Shown here in pieces: positions 43,282 through 53,459 of a stretch of 64,000 nucleotides of DNA; positions within the stretch are counted from its first letter, which is position 1, and every line of letters begins with the position of its first letter. The notes beneath the pieces are model-generated. The model was not told the origin of the DNA. It saw only the letters and a program-made list of their open reading frames with translations, and did not search any database. Source of the stretch: Bin18 sp965242795 (GTDB taxonomy: Bacteria; Desulfobacterota; Binatia; Bin18); the NCBI GenBank assembly GCA_965242795.1, contig OZ251505.1:3906001-3970000 (forward strand), in the 5' to 3' direction. The position numbers and the translations under genes were made by a program.

Positions 43282-44427
43282 ATGCAATCCTATTTCTTCC
43301 ATCTCATGCCGTGGACCGATTATCCCGACGACTTCGAGACGGCGTACGAATCGTCCTGGGTCACCTTCCCGAACCGCTTCTACGATCCGGTCAAGGGCGC
43401 CGACCTGTACCACCGCTATCTGGACGAGTTGGAGTACGCGGATACGCTCGGCTACGACGGGATCTGCGTCAACGAACACCACCAGAACGCCTACGGCCTG
43501 ATGCCCTCGCCCAACGTCATCGCGGGGATGCTCGCGCGGCGTACGAAGCGCGCCAAGATCGCGGTGCTGGGCAACGGGCTGCCGCTGCGCGCCAATCCGC
43601 TGCGCGTGGCCGAAGAGATCGCCATGCTGGACGTGGTGACGCGCGGCCGGGTCATTTCGGGCTTCGTGCGCGGGATCGGCTGCGAGTATCTGTCGCTCGA
43701 CCTCAACCCGACGTTCTCGCGCGACATGTTCCACGAGGCGCACGACCTCATCGTGCGCGCCTGGACGCAGCCCGGGCCGTTCGAGTTCGTGGGCAAGCAT
43801 TATCAGTACCGCTACGTCAACGTCTGGCCGCGGCCGTTCACCACGCCGCACCCGCCGATCTGGCTGCCGTCCGCGGGCAGTGCCGAGACGATCGCCTTCG
43901 CCGCGGAGCACCGCTATCCGTACGTAACCGTGTTCACGCCGCGCGAAAACGTCAAACGTCTGCTGGAGAGCTACCGCCACTGCGCGCGGGAGCAATTCGA
44001 CTACGACCCGGACCCGGCGTTGCTGGGCTACGCGCCGGGCACGTACGTGTCGGACGACGAACAGCGGGCCAAGGACGAGGCCGCGGCGCACGGCGAATTC
44101 TTCCTGAACAAGGCGTTCAAGATTCCGCCGCACTTCCTGATCCCGCCCGGATACGTGACCGAGAAATCGCTCAAGGGCTTTCTGGCCGCGGGGCTCGGCA
44201 ACCGCGGGACGATGGGCGCGACGATCGCCGGCACGCCCAAGACGGTGCTGGAGAAGCTGATCGCCGACTACGACTATCTGGGCGGCTTCGGCTACGTCAT
44301 CTGCGGCGCCGGCCCGGGCAACGCCACGCACGAACAGACCGTGAAACACATGACGCTGTTCCAGACCGAAGTCATGCCCGGGCTCAAGCGCTACCACGCC
44401 CAGAAGACCGGGGCGGCAGCGGCGTAG
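43282..44427 (+). CDS. Luciferase-like (LLM class) flavin-dependent monooxygenase
   Basis: This 381-aa TIM-barrel FMN enzyme has the bacterial luciferase-like pattern: GYDGICVNEHHQNAYGLMPS, KIAVLGNGLPLRANPLRVAE, EIAMLDVVTRGRVISGFVRG and PPIWLPSAGS. The reduced flavin would come from a separate reductase. Coupled with the preceding hydrolase, it suggests oxidative cleavage of a small organic substrate, not identifiable here. The ribosome site GGGGAGGGG precedes the ATG. Confidence 0.92.
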   Translation: MQSYFFHLMPWTDYPDDFETAYESSWVTFPNRFYDPVKGADLYHRYLDELEYADTLGYDGICVNEHHQNAYGLMPSPNVIAGMLARRTKRAKIAVLGNGLPLRANPLRVAEEIAMLDVVTRGRVISGFVRGIGCEYLSLDLNPTFSRDMFHEAHDLIVRAWTQPGPFEFVGKHYQYRYVNVWPRPFTTPHPPIWLPSAGSAETIAFAAEHRYPYVTVFTPRENVKRLLESYRHCAREQFDYDPDPALLGYAPGTYVSDDEQRAKDEAAAHGEFFLNKAFKIPPHFLIPPGYVTEKSLKGFLAAGLGNRGTMGATIAGTPKTVLEKLIADYDYLGGFGYVICGAGPGNATHEQTVKHMTLFQTEVMPGLKRYHAQKTGAAAA

Positions 44428-44558
44428 CCGGTCCGCGGATCGCCGAAAGTGCAAGCACGGCAACGGCTTACCGCGCCCCGCGGCCGAAGCCGCGCGTTTA
44501 CTCCGACTGGGGAATGTGGTAGCCCTGCACGAAACTCCCCTCTGCGGAGGAGGCACGC

Positions 44559-45311
44559 ATGTCCGGCCATTCCAAGTGGAGCACCATCAAGCACAAGAAG
44601 GCCGTCAAGGACGCCCGCCGCGGCAAGATCTTCACCAAGCTCATCAAGGACCTCACCATCGCGGCGCGCATGGGTGGCAGCGATACGTCCGCCAACCCGC
44701 GGCTACGCACCGCGATCGCCGCGGCCAAGGCGGCGAGTATGCCGTCCGACACGATCGAGCGCGCGGTGAAGAAGGGCGCCGGGGAACTCGAAGGCGTCAG
44801 CTACGAGGAAGTCACCTACGAGGGCCACGCCCCGGGCGGAGCCGCGATCATGCTGCAGACCGTGACCGACAACAAGAAGCGGACCGTCTCGGACGTGCGC
44901 CACCTGTTCACCAAGAACGGCGGCAGCCTCGGCCAGCCCAACTCCGTGGCGTGGATGTTCAGCCACAAGGGCATCATCACGCTGGAGCGGTCGGCCGCGG
45001 ACGAAGACCGGCTCATGGAACTCGCCCTGGAGTCCGGCGCCGAAGACGTCAAGACGACCGACGAGATGTACGAAGTGGTGACCGCGCCGGACGATCTGGA
45101 TGACGTGCGCCAGGCGCTGGAGGACGCGGACGTCGCCATGCTGTCGGCCGAGGCGACGATGGTACCGCAGACGACGGTGAGTCTGTCGGGCAAGGAAGCC
45201 GAACGGACGTTGCGCCTGCTGGACGCGCTGCAGGAACTGGACGACGTACAGTCCGTGTCGGCCAACGTCGAAATCGCCGCGGCGGAGATGGAGCGGCTCA
45301 GCGCCGCATGA
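44559..45311 (+). CDS. yebC: YebC/PmpR-family translational factor
   Basis: This 250-aa protein begins with the signature GHSKWSTIKHKKAVKDARRG and continues FTKLIKDLTIAARMGGSD. Once seen as a transcription regulator upstream of ruvC, the family is now linked to relief of ribosome stalling at proline stretches. It heads the ruvCAB operon, with GAGGAGG ahead of its ATG and a 4-bp overlap with ruvC. Confidence 0.97.
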   Translation: MSGHSKWSTIKHKKAVKDARRGKIFTKLIKDLTIAARMGGSDTSANPRLRTAIAAAKAASMPSDTIERAVKKGAGELEGVSYEEVTYEGHAPGGAAIMLQTVTDNKKRTVSDVRHLFTKNGGSLGQPNSVAWMFSHKGIITLERSAADEDRLMELALESGAEDVKTTDEMYEVVTAPDDLDDVRQALEDADVAMLSAEATMVPQTTVSLSGKEAERTLRLLDALQELDDVQSVSANVEIAAAEMERLSAA

Positions 45312-45961
45312 TCGCCGCCCGGAGGAGAAGGGGAACGGCCATCGACGCGCGCACCGCGGATACGCCCCTGCGCGTGCTGGGGATCGACCCGGGCACGCTG
45401 CATACGGGCTGGGGGATCGTCGAACGCACGCGCCGCGGGCTGGTCTATCGCGCCGCGGGCGCCCTGTCCCCACGCGCCACGTTCGGCTTGAGCGAACGGC
45501 TGCGCCACATTCACGCAGGGCTCGCCGCGGTCGTCCGGGAATGGCGGCCCCACGTGGTGAGCCTGGAAAAGGCGTTCATGGCGCGCAACGCGCAGAGCGC
45601 GCTGCGGCTCGGGGAGGCGCGCGGCGTCGTGCTGCTCGCCGCGGCCCAGGCCGGCCTGCCCGTCGCGGAGTACAACCCGACCGAGATCAAGACCGCGGTC
45701 GCCGGCTACGGGCGCGCGGGAAAGGCGCAGATTCAGAAAGCGGTCATGGGCCAATTGCTCCTTGCCTCCGACACCGAGATTCCGGCCAGTCCCGACGCGA
45801 CGGACGCGCTGGCCGCGGCCGTCTGCCATTGCGGCGCCGCGCGGGTGCCCGAAGCGCTGGGGCGGGCGCGGATCCCCGGTCGGCCGCGCCGGACCTCGAA
45901 GCCGCGCCGGCTGGCCGACGTCGCGGCTGCGGCCCTGGCGGCCCGGGCATACCCGTCATGA
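45308..45961 (+). CDS. ruvC: Crossover junction endodeoxyribonuclease RuvC
   Basis: This Holliday junction resolvase of 217 aa has the acidic catalytic residues D27 (LGIDPGT), E87 (SLEKAF) and D163/D166 (SPDATDAL). The protein is about 40 residues longer than E. coli RuvC, with a 20-residue N-terminal extension and a basic tail (GRPRRTSKPRRLADV). The extension exists because the start overlaps yebC (ATGA); an internal start is not excluded. The stop overlaps ruvA. Confidence 0.95.
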   Translation: MIAARRRRGTAIDARTADTPLRVLGIDPGTLHTGWGIVERTRRGLVYRAAGALSPRATFGLSERLRHIHAGLAAVVREWRPHVVSLEKAFMARNAQSALRLGEARGVVLLAAAQAGLPVAEYNPTEIKTAVAGYGRAGKAQIQKAVMGQLLLASDTEIPASPDATDALAAAVCHCGAARVPEALGRARIPGRPRRTSKPRRLADVAAAALAARAYPS

Positions 45962-46541
45962 TCGCGCGGCTCCACGGCGTGCTCCACGAAAAAAGCCCGG
46001 AGCAACTCGTCGTCGACGTCGGCGGCGTGGGCTATCAGGTGTTCGTCTCCTTGCAGACCTTCTACCAACTCCCCGAGGCCGGCGATCTCGTCAGCCTGTT
46101 CGTCCATACGCATACGCGGGAAGATACCTTGCAGTTGTTCGGCTTTCTGGACGCGAAGGAAAAGGCGTATTTTCTGCTGCTGCGCGGCGTGAGCGGCATC
46201 GGCCCGCGACTGGCCCTGAACATCCTGTCCGGGATTCCCGTGGACGAACTGGAAGCCGCGTTGCAGGACCGCGACGTGACGCGGCTGGTGGCCACGCCCG
46301 GGGTCGGACGCAAGACCGCGGAGCGGCTGGTGGTCGAACTGCAAGGCAAGGCCGGGGTCGGCACGGAGGGGGCCGATGCGCCGCGCGAAACGTCCGGCAG
46401 GTTGATGGGCGAGGCGGTCTCCGCGTTGGTGAATCTCGGCTACAAACCGCCGCACGCCGAAAAGACGGTGGGCGAGATCGTGCGCCGCGGGGAGGCCGAT
46501 CTGGCGAACGTCATCCGTGAATCCCTGCGGAGGCTGGGCGG

Positions 46542-46545
<4 letters not shown>
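45958..46545 (+). CDS. ruvA: Holliday junction branch migration protein RuvA
   Basis: This 195-aa protein has OB domain MIARLHGVLHEKSPEQLVVD, the two HhH motifs LRGVSGIGPRLALNILSG and LVATPGVGRKTAERLVVELQ, and domain III with AVSALVNLGYKPPHAEKTV that binds RuvB. It is translationally coupled to ruvC (ATGA) and ruvB (ATGA). Length and domains are normal. Confidence 0.97.
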
Positions 46546-47630
<1,085 letters not shown>

Positions 47631-47665
47631 CGCCGCCCGACGGTGTCGCGGGGGCCGGAAACGCC

Positions 47666-49942
47666 ATGCAGACGCAGGAGCCCGCGGGCGGACGGGCCGG
47701 CGCAGACGAACGGCGGTCCGCGGAGGCGAAACGCCGGCAACGCTGGGAAGTGGCGATCATCGTCGCCGCGGCAGTGGGGGCGTTCTTCTTCGCGTTCCTG
47801 CAGAGTCGCGCGCCACAGGTGACGGACGGGTCCGGCCTGATCAACAACGTCGTCTTCGTCCTGCTAATCAACCTCAACATCATCCTGCTCGTCCTGCTCG
47901 TCTTCCTGGTCGGCCGCAACCTGCTGAAGCTGTTCTACGAACGCCGGCGCAAACTGCCCGGCGCCCACCTGCGCACGCGGCTGGTGTTGGCGTTTCTCGC
48001 GATCTCGCTGTTCCCGGCCGTGCTGCTGTTCCTGATCGGCGTCGGCTTTCTGACCAACTCCATCGAGAACTGGTTCGCCCTGCGCGTCGAACAGTCGCTC
48101 GGCGGATCCATCGAGGTCGTCGACGGCGTCTATGCGCGGCTGTCCGACCGGACCCACGAGCAGGCGCGCGAGGTGGCGGACGCGCTCGCGCCGGTGCTGA
48201 CGCCGACGCGCGCCGAAGACGTGCGGGCGCGCCTCGCCGCGGAGTTGCAGGCGCGCGGCGTGGCCCGCCTCGCGGTCTATTCGCCGCAACTGACGTTCCT
48301 GGCCGGCGTTGCGGGGACGGGTGGCGCCCCGGTCGTTCCGCAGATCGACGCCGCGCTGCTGGAACGCATGCTGGCCGGGGCCGAAGACGTGCGTCCGCTC
48401 GTCACCACCGACGCCGCGGAACTGACCTACGCCGGGGCGCCCATTCGCGCCGGCGACGGTCCGCTGGGGCTGGTCGTGGCCGGCAACGTGGTCCCGCCCG
48501 AGGTCGTGGGCCAGAGCCGCCGGGTGGCGGACGCGCTGAGCGAATACCGCCAGTTCAGAATCCTGAAGCAGCCGATCAAGAACAATTACGTCATCACGAT
48601 GGTGCTGGTGACGCTGGTGGTCGTGTTCGCCGCCATCTGGGTCGGACTCTATCTCGCCAGGAAGATCACCGGGCCGCTCCAACAGTTGTCGGATGCCACG
48701 CGCGAGGTCGCCCGCGGCCACTGGACGCAGCGCATCGAGGCCGAGGGCGAGGACGAGATCGGCACGCTGGTATCGGCCTTCAACCGCATGACGGTGGACC
48801 TGCGCCAGAGTCACCAGGAGTTGGACGCCCGGCGGCGCTACATGGAAATGCTGCTCGGGAACATGAGCGCCGGCGTGGTCTCGTTCGACCGCGACGGCCG
48901 CCTGTCCATGCGCAACCCCGCGGCCGAACGCCTGCTGGGGTTGCCGTCCGATGTCGTCTCGCACGACTACCGCGCCGTGTTCGCCGTGCCCGCCTTCGCG
49001 GAGGTGCGCCGCATCGTGGACGAGTTACTGCCCGCTCCCGCGGGGGACCTCGACGGGCGCCCGCGGCACGGCCACCTGCGCCTGGAACGCGACGGGCAGG
49101 CAGTGTCACTACTGGTGACGGGCACCGCGTTGCCCGATGGAGACGGCCACGTCCTGGGGGTGATGTGTTTCTTCGAGGACGTGACGCAGATCGTGCAGAT
49201 CGAGCGTATGGAAGCGTGGCGCGAGGTCGCCTGCCGGATCGCCCACGAGATCAAGAATCCGCTCACGCCGATCCAGTTGGCCGCCCAACGCCTGCACCGG
49301 CGGTTCGCCCCGGCCTTGGCCGACCCCGGCGGCGTGTTCGACGAGTGTGTGCAGAGCATCGCGCACGAGGTGGACGCCATCAAGAAACTGGTCAACGAGT
49401 TCTCGCAGTTCGCGCGCCTGCCGGCCGGCGACCATGCGCCCGAGGATCTGAACGCGCTCACCCGGGAATGCGTCGTGTTGCTGGCGGAGGCCCACCGCGA
49501 CCTGGACATCGTCTTCACCCCCGACCCGACGGTGCCCACTCTCGAACTCGACCGCGAGGGCATGCGGCGGGCCGTGCGCAACCTGCTCGACAACGCGGTC
49601 GCCGCCTGCCGCGCCGCGCCGAACGGCACCGCGGGGCGCGTGGCCGTCGCGACCAGGTATTTCCAGGCGGTCGATACGGTGCGGCTCGAAGTCGCGGACA
49701 CGGGCTGCGGCATTCCGCCCGACGTCAGGGAACATGTGTTCGAGCCGCATTTTTCGACGAAGACCGACGGCAGCGGCCTGGGCTTGGCGATCGTCGCGAC
49801 GGTGGTGGCCGACCACCAGGCGTTCATCCGGGTGCGCGACAACGCCCCGCGCGGCAGCCGCTTCATCATCGAAATTCCCGTGCGCCGCGGCGCACGCCAT
49901 ACGCAGCCGGCCGAACCCGTGTCCGCCGAGCCGGTCGTCTGA
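47666..49942 (+). CDS. ntrY: NtrY-like sensor histidine kinase
   Basis: This is a 758-aa membrane kinase. TM helices lie at about 28-46, 60-80 and 98-118, followed by a periplasmic sensor region, a TM at about 310-330, HAMP (ITGPLQQLSDATREVARGHW), PAS (MLLGNMSAGVVSFDRDGRLS), HisKA with H527 (RIAHEIKNPLTPIQLAAQRL) and HATPase (NLLDNAVAACR, DTGCGIPPDVREHVFEPHFS, GLGLAIV). This is the NtrY architecture, normally paired with the sigma54 activator NtrX. Here the next gene is an REC-LpxC fusion, so its output may be envelope synthesis. Confidence 0.93.
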   Translation: MQTQEPAGGRAGADERRSAEAKRRQRWEVAIIVAAAVGAFFFAFLQSRAPQVTDGSGLINNVVFVLLINLNIILLVLLVFLVGRNLLKLFYERRRKLPGAHLRTRLVLAFLAISLFPAVLLFLIGVGFLTNSIENWFALRVEQSLGGSIEVVDGVYARLSDRTHEQAREVADALAPVLTPTRAEDVRARLAAELQARGVARLAVYSPQLTFLAGVAGTGGAPVVPQIDAALLERMLAGAEDVRPLVTTDAAELTYAGAPIRAGDGPLGLVVAGNVVPPEVVGQSRRVADALSEYRQFRILKQPIKNNYVITMVLVTLVVVFAAIWVGLYLARKITGPLQQLSDATREVARGHWTQRIEAEGEDEIGTLVSAFNRMTVDLRQSHQELDARRRYMEMLLGNMSAGVVSFDRDGRLSMRNPAAERLLGLPSDVVSHDYRAVFAVPAFAEVRRIVDELLPAPAGDLDGRPRHGHLRLERDGQAVSLLVTGTALPDGDGHVLGVMCFFEDVTQIVQIERMEAWREVACRIAHEIKNPLTPIQLAAQRLHRRFAPALADPGGVFDECVQSIAHEVDAIKKLVNEFSQFARLPAGDHAPEDLNALTRECVVLLAEAHRDLDIVFTPDPTVPTLELDREGMRRAVRNLLDNAVAACRAAPNGTAGRVAVATRYFQAVDTVRLEVADTGCGIPPDVREHVFEPHFSTKTDGSGLGLAIVATVVADHQAFIRVRDNAPRGSRFIIEIPVRRGARHTQPAEPVSAEPVV

Positions 49943-49956
49943 GGGAGGGTGAGGAT

Positions 49957-51234
49957 ATGCCGGCGCCGATCCTGATCGTGGACGACGAGGCGAACATTCG
50001 GACCACCCTGCGCGGCATTCTGCAGGACGAGGGGTATCCGACGCTGGAGGCCGAGTCGGGCGACGGCGTTCTGGATTTGATCGCCGCCCATCGGCCGCGG
50101 CTGGTCGTGCTGGACGTGTGGATGCCGCACGTGGACGGTATCGCGCTGCTCGAACGCCTCCAGACCGAACATCCCGAGTTGCCGGTCATCGTCATTTCGG
50201 GGCACGGCACCATCGAGACCGCGGTGCGCGCGACCAAGCTCGGGGCCGCGGATTTCATCGAGAAGCCGTTTTCCCTGGAGACCATGCTGCATTCCGTCCA
50301 ACGCGCGCTCGGGTCGGAGCGGGCGGCGGTCTCGGACGAACTCGCGGGCGTGGAGGCGCGCACCGCGGCCCGCCCGACGTCGGAAGCAACGCCGGGGTGC
50401 CGGGCGCGCACGATCGGCAAGAGCGTGGTCCTGCACGGCCGCGGGCTGCACTCCGGGGTGCGGACCGGGGTCATCCTGCATCCGCTGCCTCCGGGGAGCG
50501 GGATCGTGTTCGGCTCGCTGTCCTCGGACGTCACGATCCCCGCCACGGTCGAGTACGTGCAATCGACCGGCTACGCGACCAGCCTGCACCGGGACGGCGC
50601 CAGTGTGCGAACCGTCGAGCATCTCCTGTCGGCCCTGCACGGCTACGGCGTGACCAACCTGCTCGTCAAGATGCAGGGCGAGGTCCCGATTCTGGACGGC
50701 TCGGCCCTGGAATTCTGCGACGCGCTGGAGAGTGCCGGCATCGTCGAGCAGGACGAAGCGGTCGCAGCGTGGGAGGTGGACCGCCCGTATCGGGTCGGCG
50801 AAGGGGATAAGCTCTTGTGCATCGAACCGGCTCCCGACCTCGAAATCCATTACCACCTGGAATACCCGCCGCCGGTCGGGAAACAGGAATTCCGCTACGT
50901 CCACCGCGACGCCGCGGGCTACCGTGCCGCGATCGCGCCGGCGCGGACGTTCGGGTTTCTCGAGGAGATCGAGACCCTCGAAGCGATGGGGCTGGCCAAC
51001 GGCGGCCGGCTGAACAACTGCATCCTGATCGGCGAGCAGGGGGTCATCAACCCGCCGCTGCGCTTCCCCGACGAGCTGGTTCGCCACAAGATCCTCGACC
51101 TGCTGGGCGACCTGTATCTGTTGGGCCGCCCCATCCGCGGCAAGGTCACCGCGCACCGGACCGGCCACGGCGACAACGTGGCCCTGCTGCGCGAGATCCG
51201 AACGACGCCGCCCGCGGGCAGTGCCTCGGTTTGA
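49957..51234 (+). CDS. lpxC: Response-regulator receiver domain fused to LpxC deacetylase
   Basis: This single 425-aa frame contains two domains. Residues 1-118 are a receiver with D9/D10, phospho-acceptor D53 (VVLDVWMP), S81 (VISGHGT) and K103 (EKPF). Residues 150-420 are a complete LpxC, the UDP-3-O-acyl-GlcNAc deacetylase committing lipid A synthesis: E221-H222, RTFGF at 330-334, H377-K378 and D381, and H404 in the RTGHGDN loop. No stop or frameshift separates them, and the linker is about 30 residues. It starts 14 bp after the NtrY-like kinase with AGGGTGAGG. Phosphorylation could gate lipid A output. Confidence 0.93.
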   Translation: MPAPILIVDDEANIRTTLRGILQDEGYPTLEAESGDGVLDLIAAHRPRLVVLDVWMPHVDGIALLERLQTEHPELPVIVISGHGTIETAVRATKLGAADFIEKPFSLETMLHSVQRALGSERAAVSDELAGVEARTAARPTSEATPGCRARTIGKSVVLHGRGLHSGVRTGVILHPLPPGSGIVFGSLSSDVTIPATVEYVQSTGYATSLHRDGASVRTVEHLLSALHGYGVTNLLVKMQGEVPILDGSALEFCDALESAGIVEQDEAVAAWEVDRPYRVGEGDKLLCIEPAPDLEIHYHLEYPPPVGKQEFRYVHRDAAGYRAAIAPARTFGFLEEIETLEAMGLANGGRLNNCILIGEQGVINPPLRFPDELVRHKILDLLGDLYLLGRPIRGKVTAHRTGHGDNVALLREIRTTPPAGSASV

Positions 51235-51249
51235 AACTTCCCTGGGTGG

Positions 51250-51760
51250 AATGCCATCCCTCCGTCATTCCTCTGTTCGAGCCGGGGGTAGGCTCTGTGC
51301 AAGCAGGAATCCGGCGGAAACCCTCCTCCTCAGTGGCGAAATGTCAACCAGGGCGGAATCTTCCCCCTCTCCCTAGCCCTCTCCCACCAGGGGAGAGGGG
51401 ATCGGAAAACTCCGAGGAGACGATTTCGAAGGGAATTCCATACAAGAGGATCCTCATGGTCGAAGGGCCGGAGTGGGGGGCGAAGGCCGAGGTGACATCG
51501 GGTTCGTTTCGATCCTTCGACACCCTTCGACAGGCTCAGGACACCGCAGGCTCAACGAACTCAGGGGGGAGGCGGGGGAGGTCCTTGAGCCTGTCGAAAG
51601 GCCGGGGGCGGCGTGGTGGTCCTCTTGGGGATTGTTTCGGCCATTCGATACTTGGACAAGCTCAACACAGCGCAGGCTCAACGAACTGAGGGTTGGGGAA
51701 GTCCCTGAGCTTGCGGTGCCTCGAGTCCGATCCCTGAGCCTGCTGAAGGATGTCGCAACG
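51250..51760. repeat. Large mixed repeat cluster after lpxC
   Basis: The 597-bp gap 51235-51831 contains a GTCATTCCTCTGTTCGAGCC-GGGGGTAGGCTCTG unit (51268-51300), CCCTCTCCCTAGCCCTCTCC-ACCAGGGGAGAGGGG (51363-51400), and repeated CCCTTCGACAGGCTCAGGA/CTCAACGAACTCAGGG units to 51760. No gene is seen. Confidence 0.85.
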
Positions 51761-51831
51761 AGCGCGGGATACTCTCGTACGGAGTTCCCATTTCGAACCG
51801 ATGCACACCCCGCCCGCGGCGTTGCGCCACG

Positions 51832-53127
51832 TCAGGGGGTGACCCGCTCCAACATGCGGGGAAAGGGGATGGATTCGCGGACGTGGCGCAGGCCGCACAG
51901 CCACGTGACCAGCCGCTCGATGCCCATCCCGAACCCGGCGTGCGGCACCGAGCCGTAGCGCCGCAGGTCGAGATACCAGGCGAACGCCTCCGTTGGCAGG
52001 TTGTGCGCGTCGAGCTTGGCTTGCAACACGGCCAGGTCGTCCTCGCGTTGCCCGCCGCCGATGATCTCGCCGTATCCTTCGGGTGCCAGGACGTCCATGC
52101 ACAGGGCGACCGTGGCGTCGTGCGGGTCGGCCTTCATGTAGAACGCCTTGTTCTGGACGGGATAGCGGTGCACCAGGACGGGCCGGTCGAACTGTTCGGA
52201 GAGCCGGGTTTCGTCGTCGCCGCCGAAGTCGTCGCCCCACCAGATGTCGGTCCCCTCGGCGCGTAGGCGTTCGACGGCCTCGCCATAGCTGATGCGCGGA
52301 AACGGTTTCTTCACCTGCGCCAGCTTCGCGGTGTCGCGCTCCAGCACGGCGAGTTCCGCCTGCCGGTCGGTCAGGACGCGCTGCACGACGCTTTCCAGAA
52401 AATCTTCGGCCAAGTCCATGTCGCCGTCCAGATCGCAGTAGGCGACCTCGGGCTCGATCATCCAGAACTCGGTCAGGTGGCGGCGCGTCTTGGACTTTTC
52501 CGCGCGGAAGGTCGGCCCGAAGCAATAGACCTTGCCGAACGCCAGCGCCCCGGCCTCCATGTAGAGTTGGCCGCTCTGGGTCAGATAGACGGTGTCGTCG
52601 AAGTAGGCGACCGGAAACAGCGTGGTCGTCCCCTCGCAGGCCGCGGGGGTGAAGATCGGGGCGTCGAGCAGGGTGAAGCCGCGGCCGTCGAAGTAGTCGC
52701 GGCAGGCTTTGACGACGTCCGCGCGAATGCGCAGCACCGCCTGTTGGCGCGCCGAGCGGAGCCAGAGATGGCGGTGGTCCAACAGAAAGGCGACGCCGTG
52801 TTCCTTCGGCGTGATGGGGTAGTCGGTGGCGTGGTGGACGACTTCGAGATCGGTGACGCCGACCTCGTATCCCAGCGGCGAGCGCGCGTCGGCGCGGACT
52901 TGGCCGCGGACGACGAGCGACGATTCCTGGGTCAGGTCGTGCCCGCGGGCGAAGGTGGCGTCCGGGACTTCGCCCTTGAACACGACGCACTGAATGGTGC
53001 CGGTGCCGTCGCGGACTTGCAGGAAGTGCAGTTTGCCGCTGGAACGTTTGTTGTACAGCCAGCCGCGCAACTCCACCGCTTGCCCCTCGTAGCGGGCGAT
53101 GTCTCGAACGTACACCCAGCCAGGCAT
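51832..53127 (-). CDS. asnS: Asparagine--tRNA ligase
   Basis: This is a 431-aa class IIb synthetase. The N-terminal OB anticodon-binding domain has VELRGWLYNKRSSGKLHFLQ and VRDGTGTIQCVV. Motif 1 lies near FTLLDAPIFTPAACEGTTTL, motif 2 is FRAEKSKTRRHLTEFWMIEPE and motif 3 HAGFGMGIERLVTWLC. The EKS...R pattern and FWMIEPE favour AsnRS over AspRS. The start at 53127 could also be a few codons later. Confidence 0.95.
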   Translation of the reverse strand: MPGWVYVRDIARYEGQAVELRGWLYNKRSSGKLHFLQVRDGTGTIQCVVFKGEVPDATFARGHDLTQESSLVVRGQVRADARSPLGYEVGVTDLEVVHHATDYPITPKEHGVAFLLDHRHLWLRSARQQAVLRIRADVVKACRDYFDGRGFTLLDAPIFTPAACEGTTTLFPVAYFDDTVYLTQSGQLYMEAGALAFGKVYCFGPTFRAEKSKTRRHLTEFWMIEPEVAYCDLDGDMDLAEDFLESVVQRVLTDRQAELAVLERDTAKLAQVKKPFPRISYGEAVERLRAEGTDIWWGDDFGGDDETRLSEQFDRPVLVHRYPVQNKAFYMKADPHDATVALCMDVLAPEGYGEIIGGGQREDDLAVLQAKLDAHNLPTEAFAWYLDLRRYGSVPHAGFGMGIERLVTWLCGLRHVRESIPFPRMLERVTP

Positions 53128-53211
53128 GGCGCCCCCTTCCAGGCTTCTTCAGAGAATTCCATACTCGACGATCCGGGGACCGTTTCGCCGAGCTCGCCGA
53201 GCTCAGAGATC

Positions 53212-53260
53212 ACCGTGAGAGGGCTGGAGCCTGCCCCGGACTTGATCCGGGGGTGAGGGT
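53212..53260. repeat. CCTGCCCCGGACTTGATCCGGGG palindrome
   Basis: The hairpin CCCCGGACTTGATCCGGGGG (53236-53255) lies in the 332-bp divergent gap between asnS and the M48 gene. The remainder (53261-53459) has no clear feature besides the GGGGGGAAGAAG ribosome site of the M48 gene. Confidence 0.75.
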
Positions 53261-53459
53261 TCCTCCGCCGCGGGGAATCCGATCCGCCCAGGAATTCAAC
53301 CGAGACACCGCAGGCTTGTCCCCCTCCGTTCGGAGGCGCACTATAGCACAACCGGTGGGAAGTGGGGGAAAAGATGCTGCGACATCGGATCGGTCTCGCC
53401 ACGCTGACTCGCGTCGGGCCGAACCCCCTTGGCCCTCTTCGTCAGGGGGGAAGAAGACG

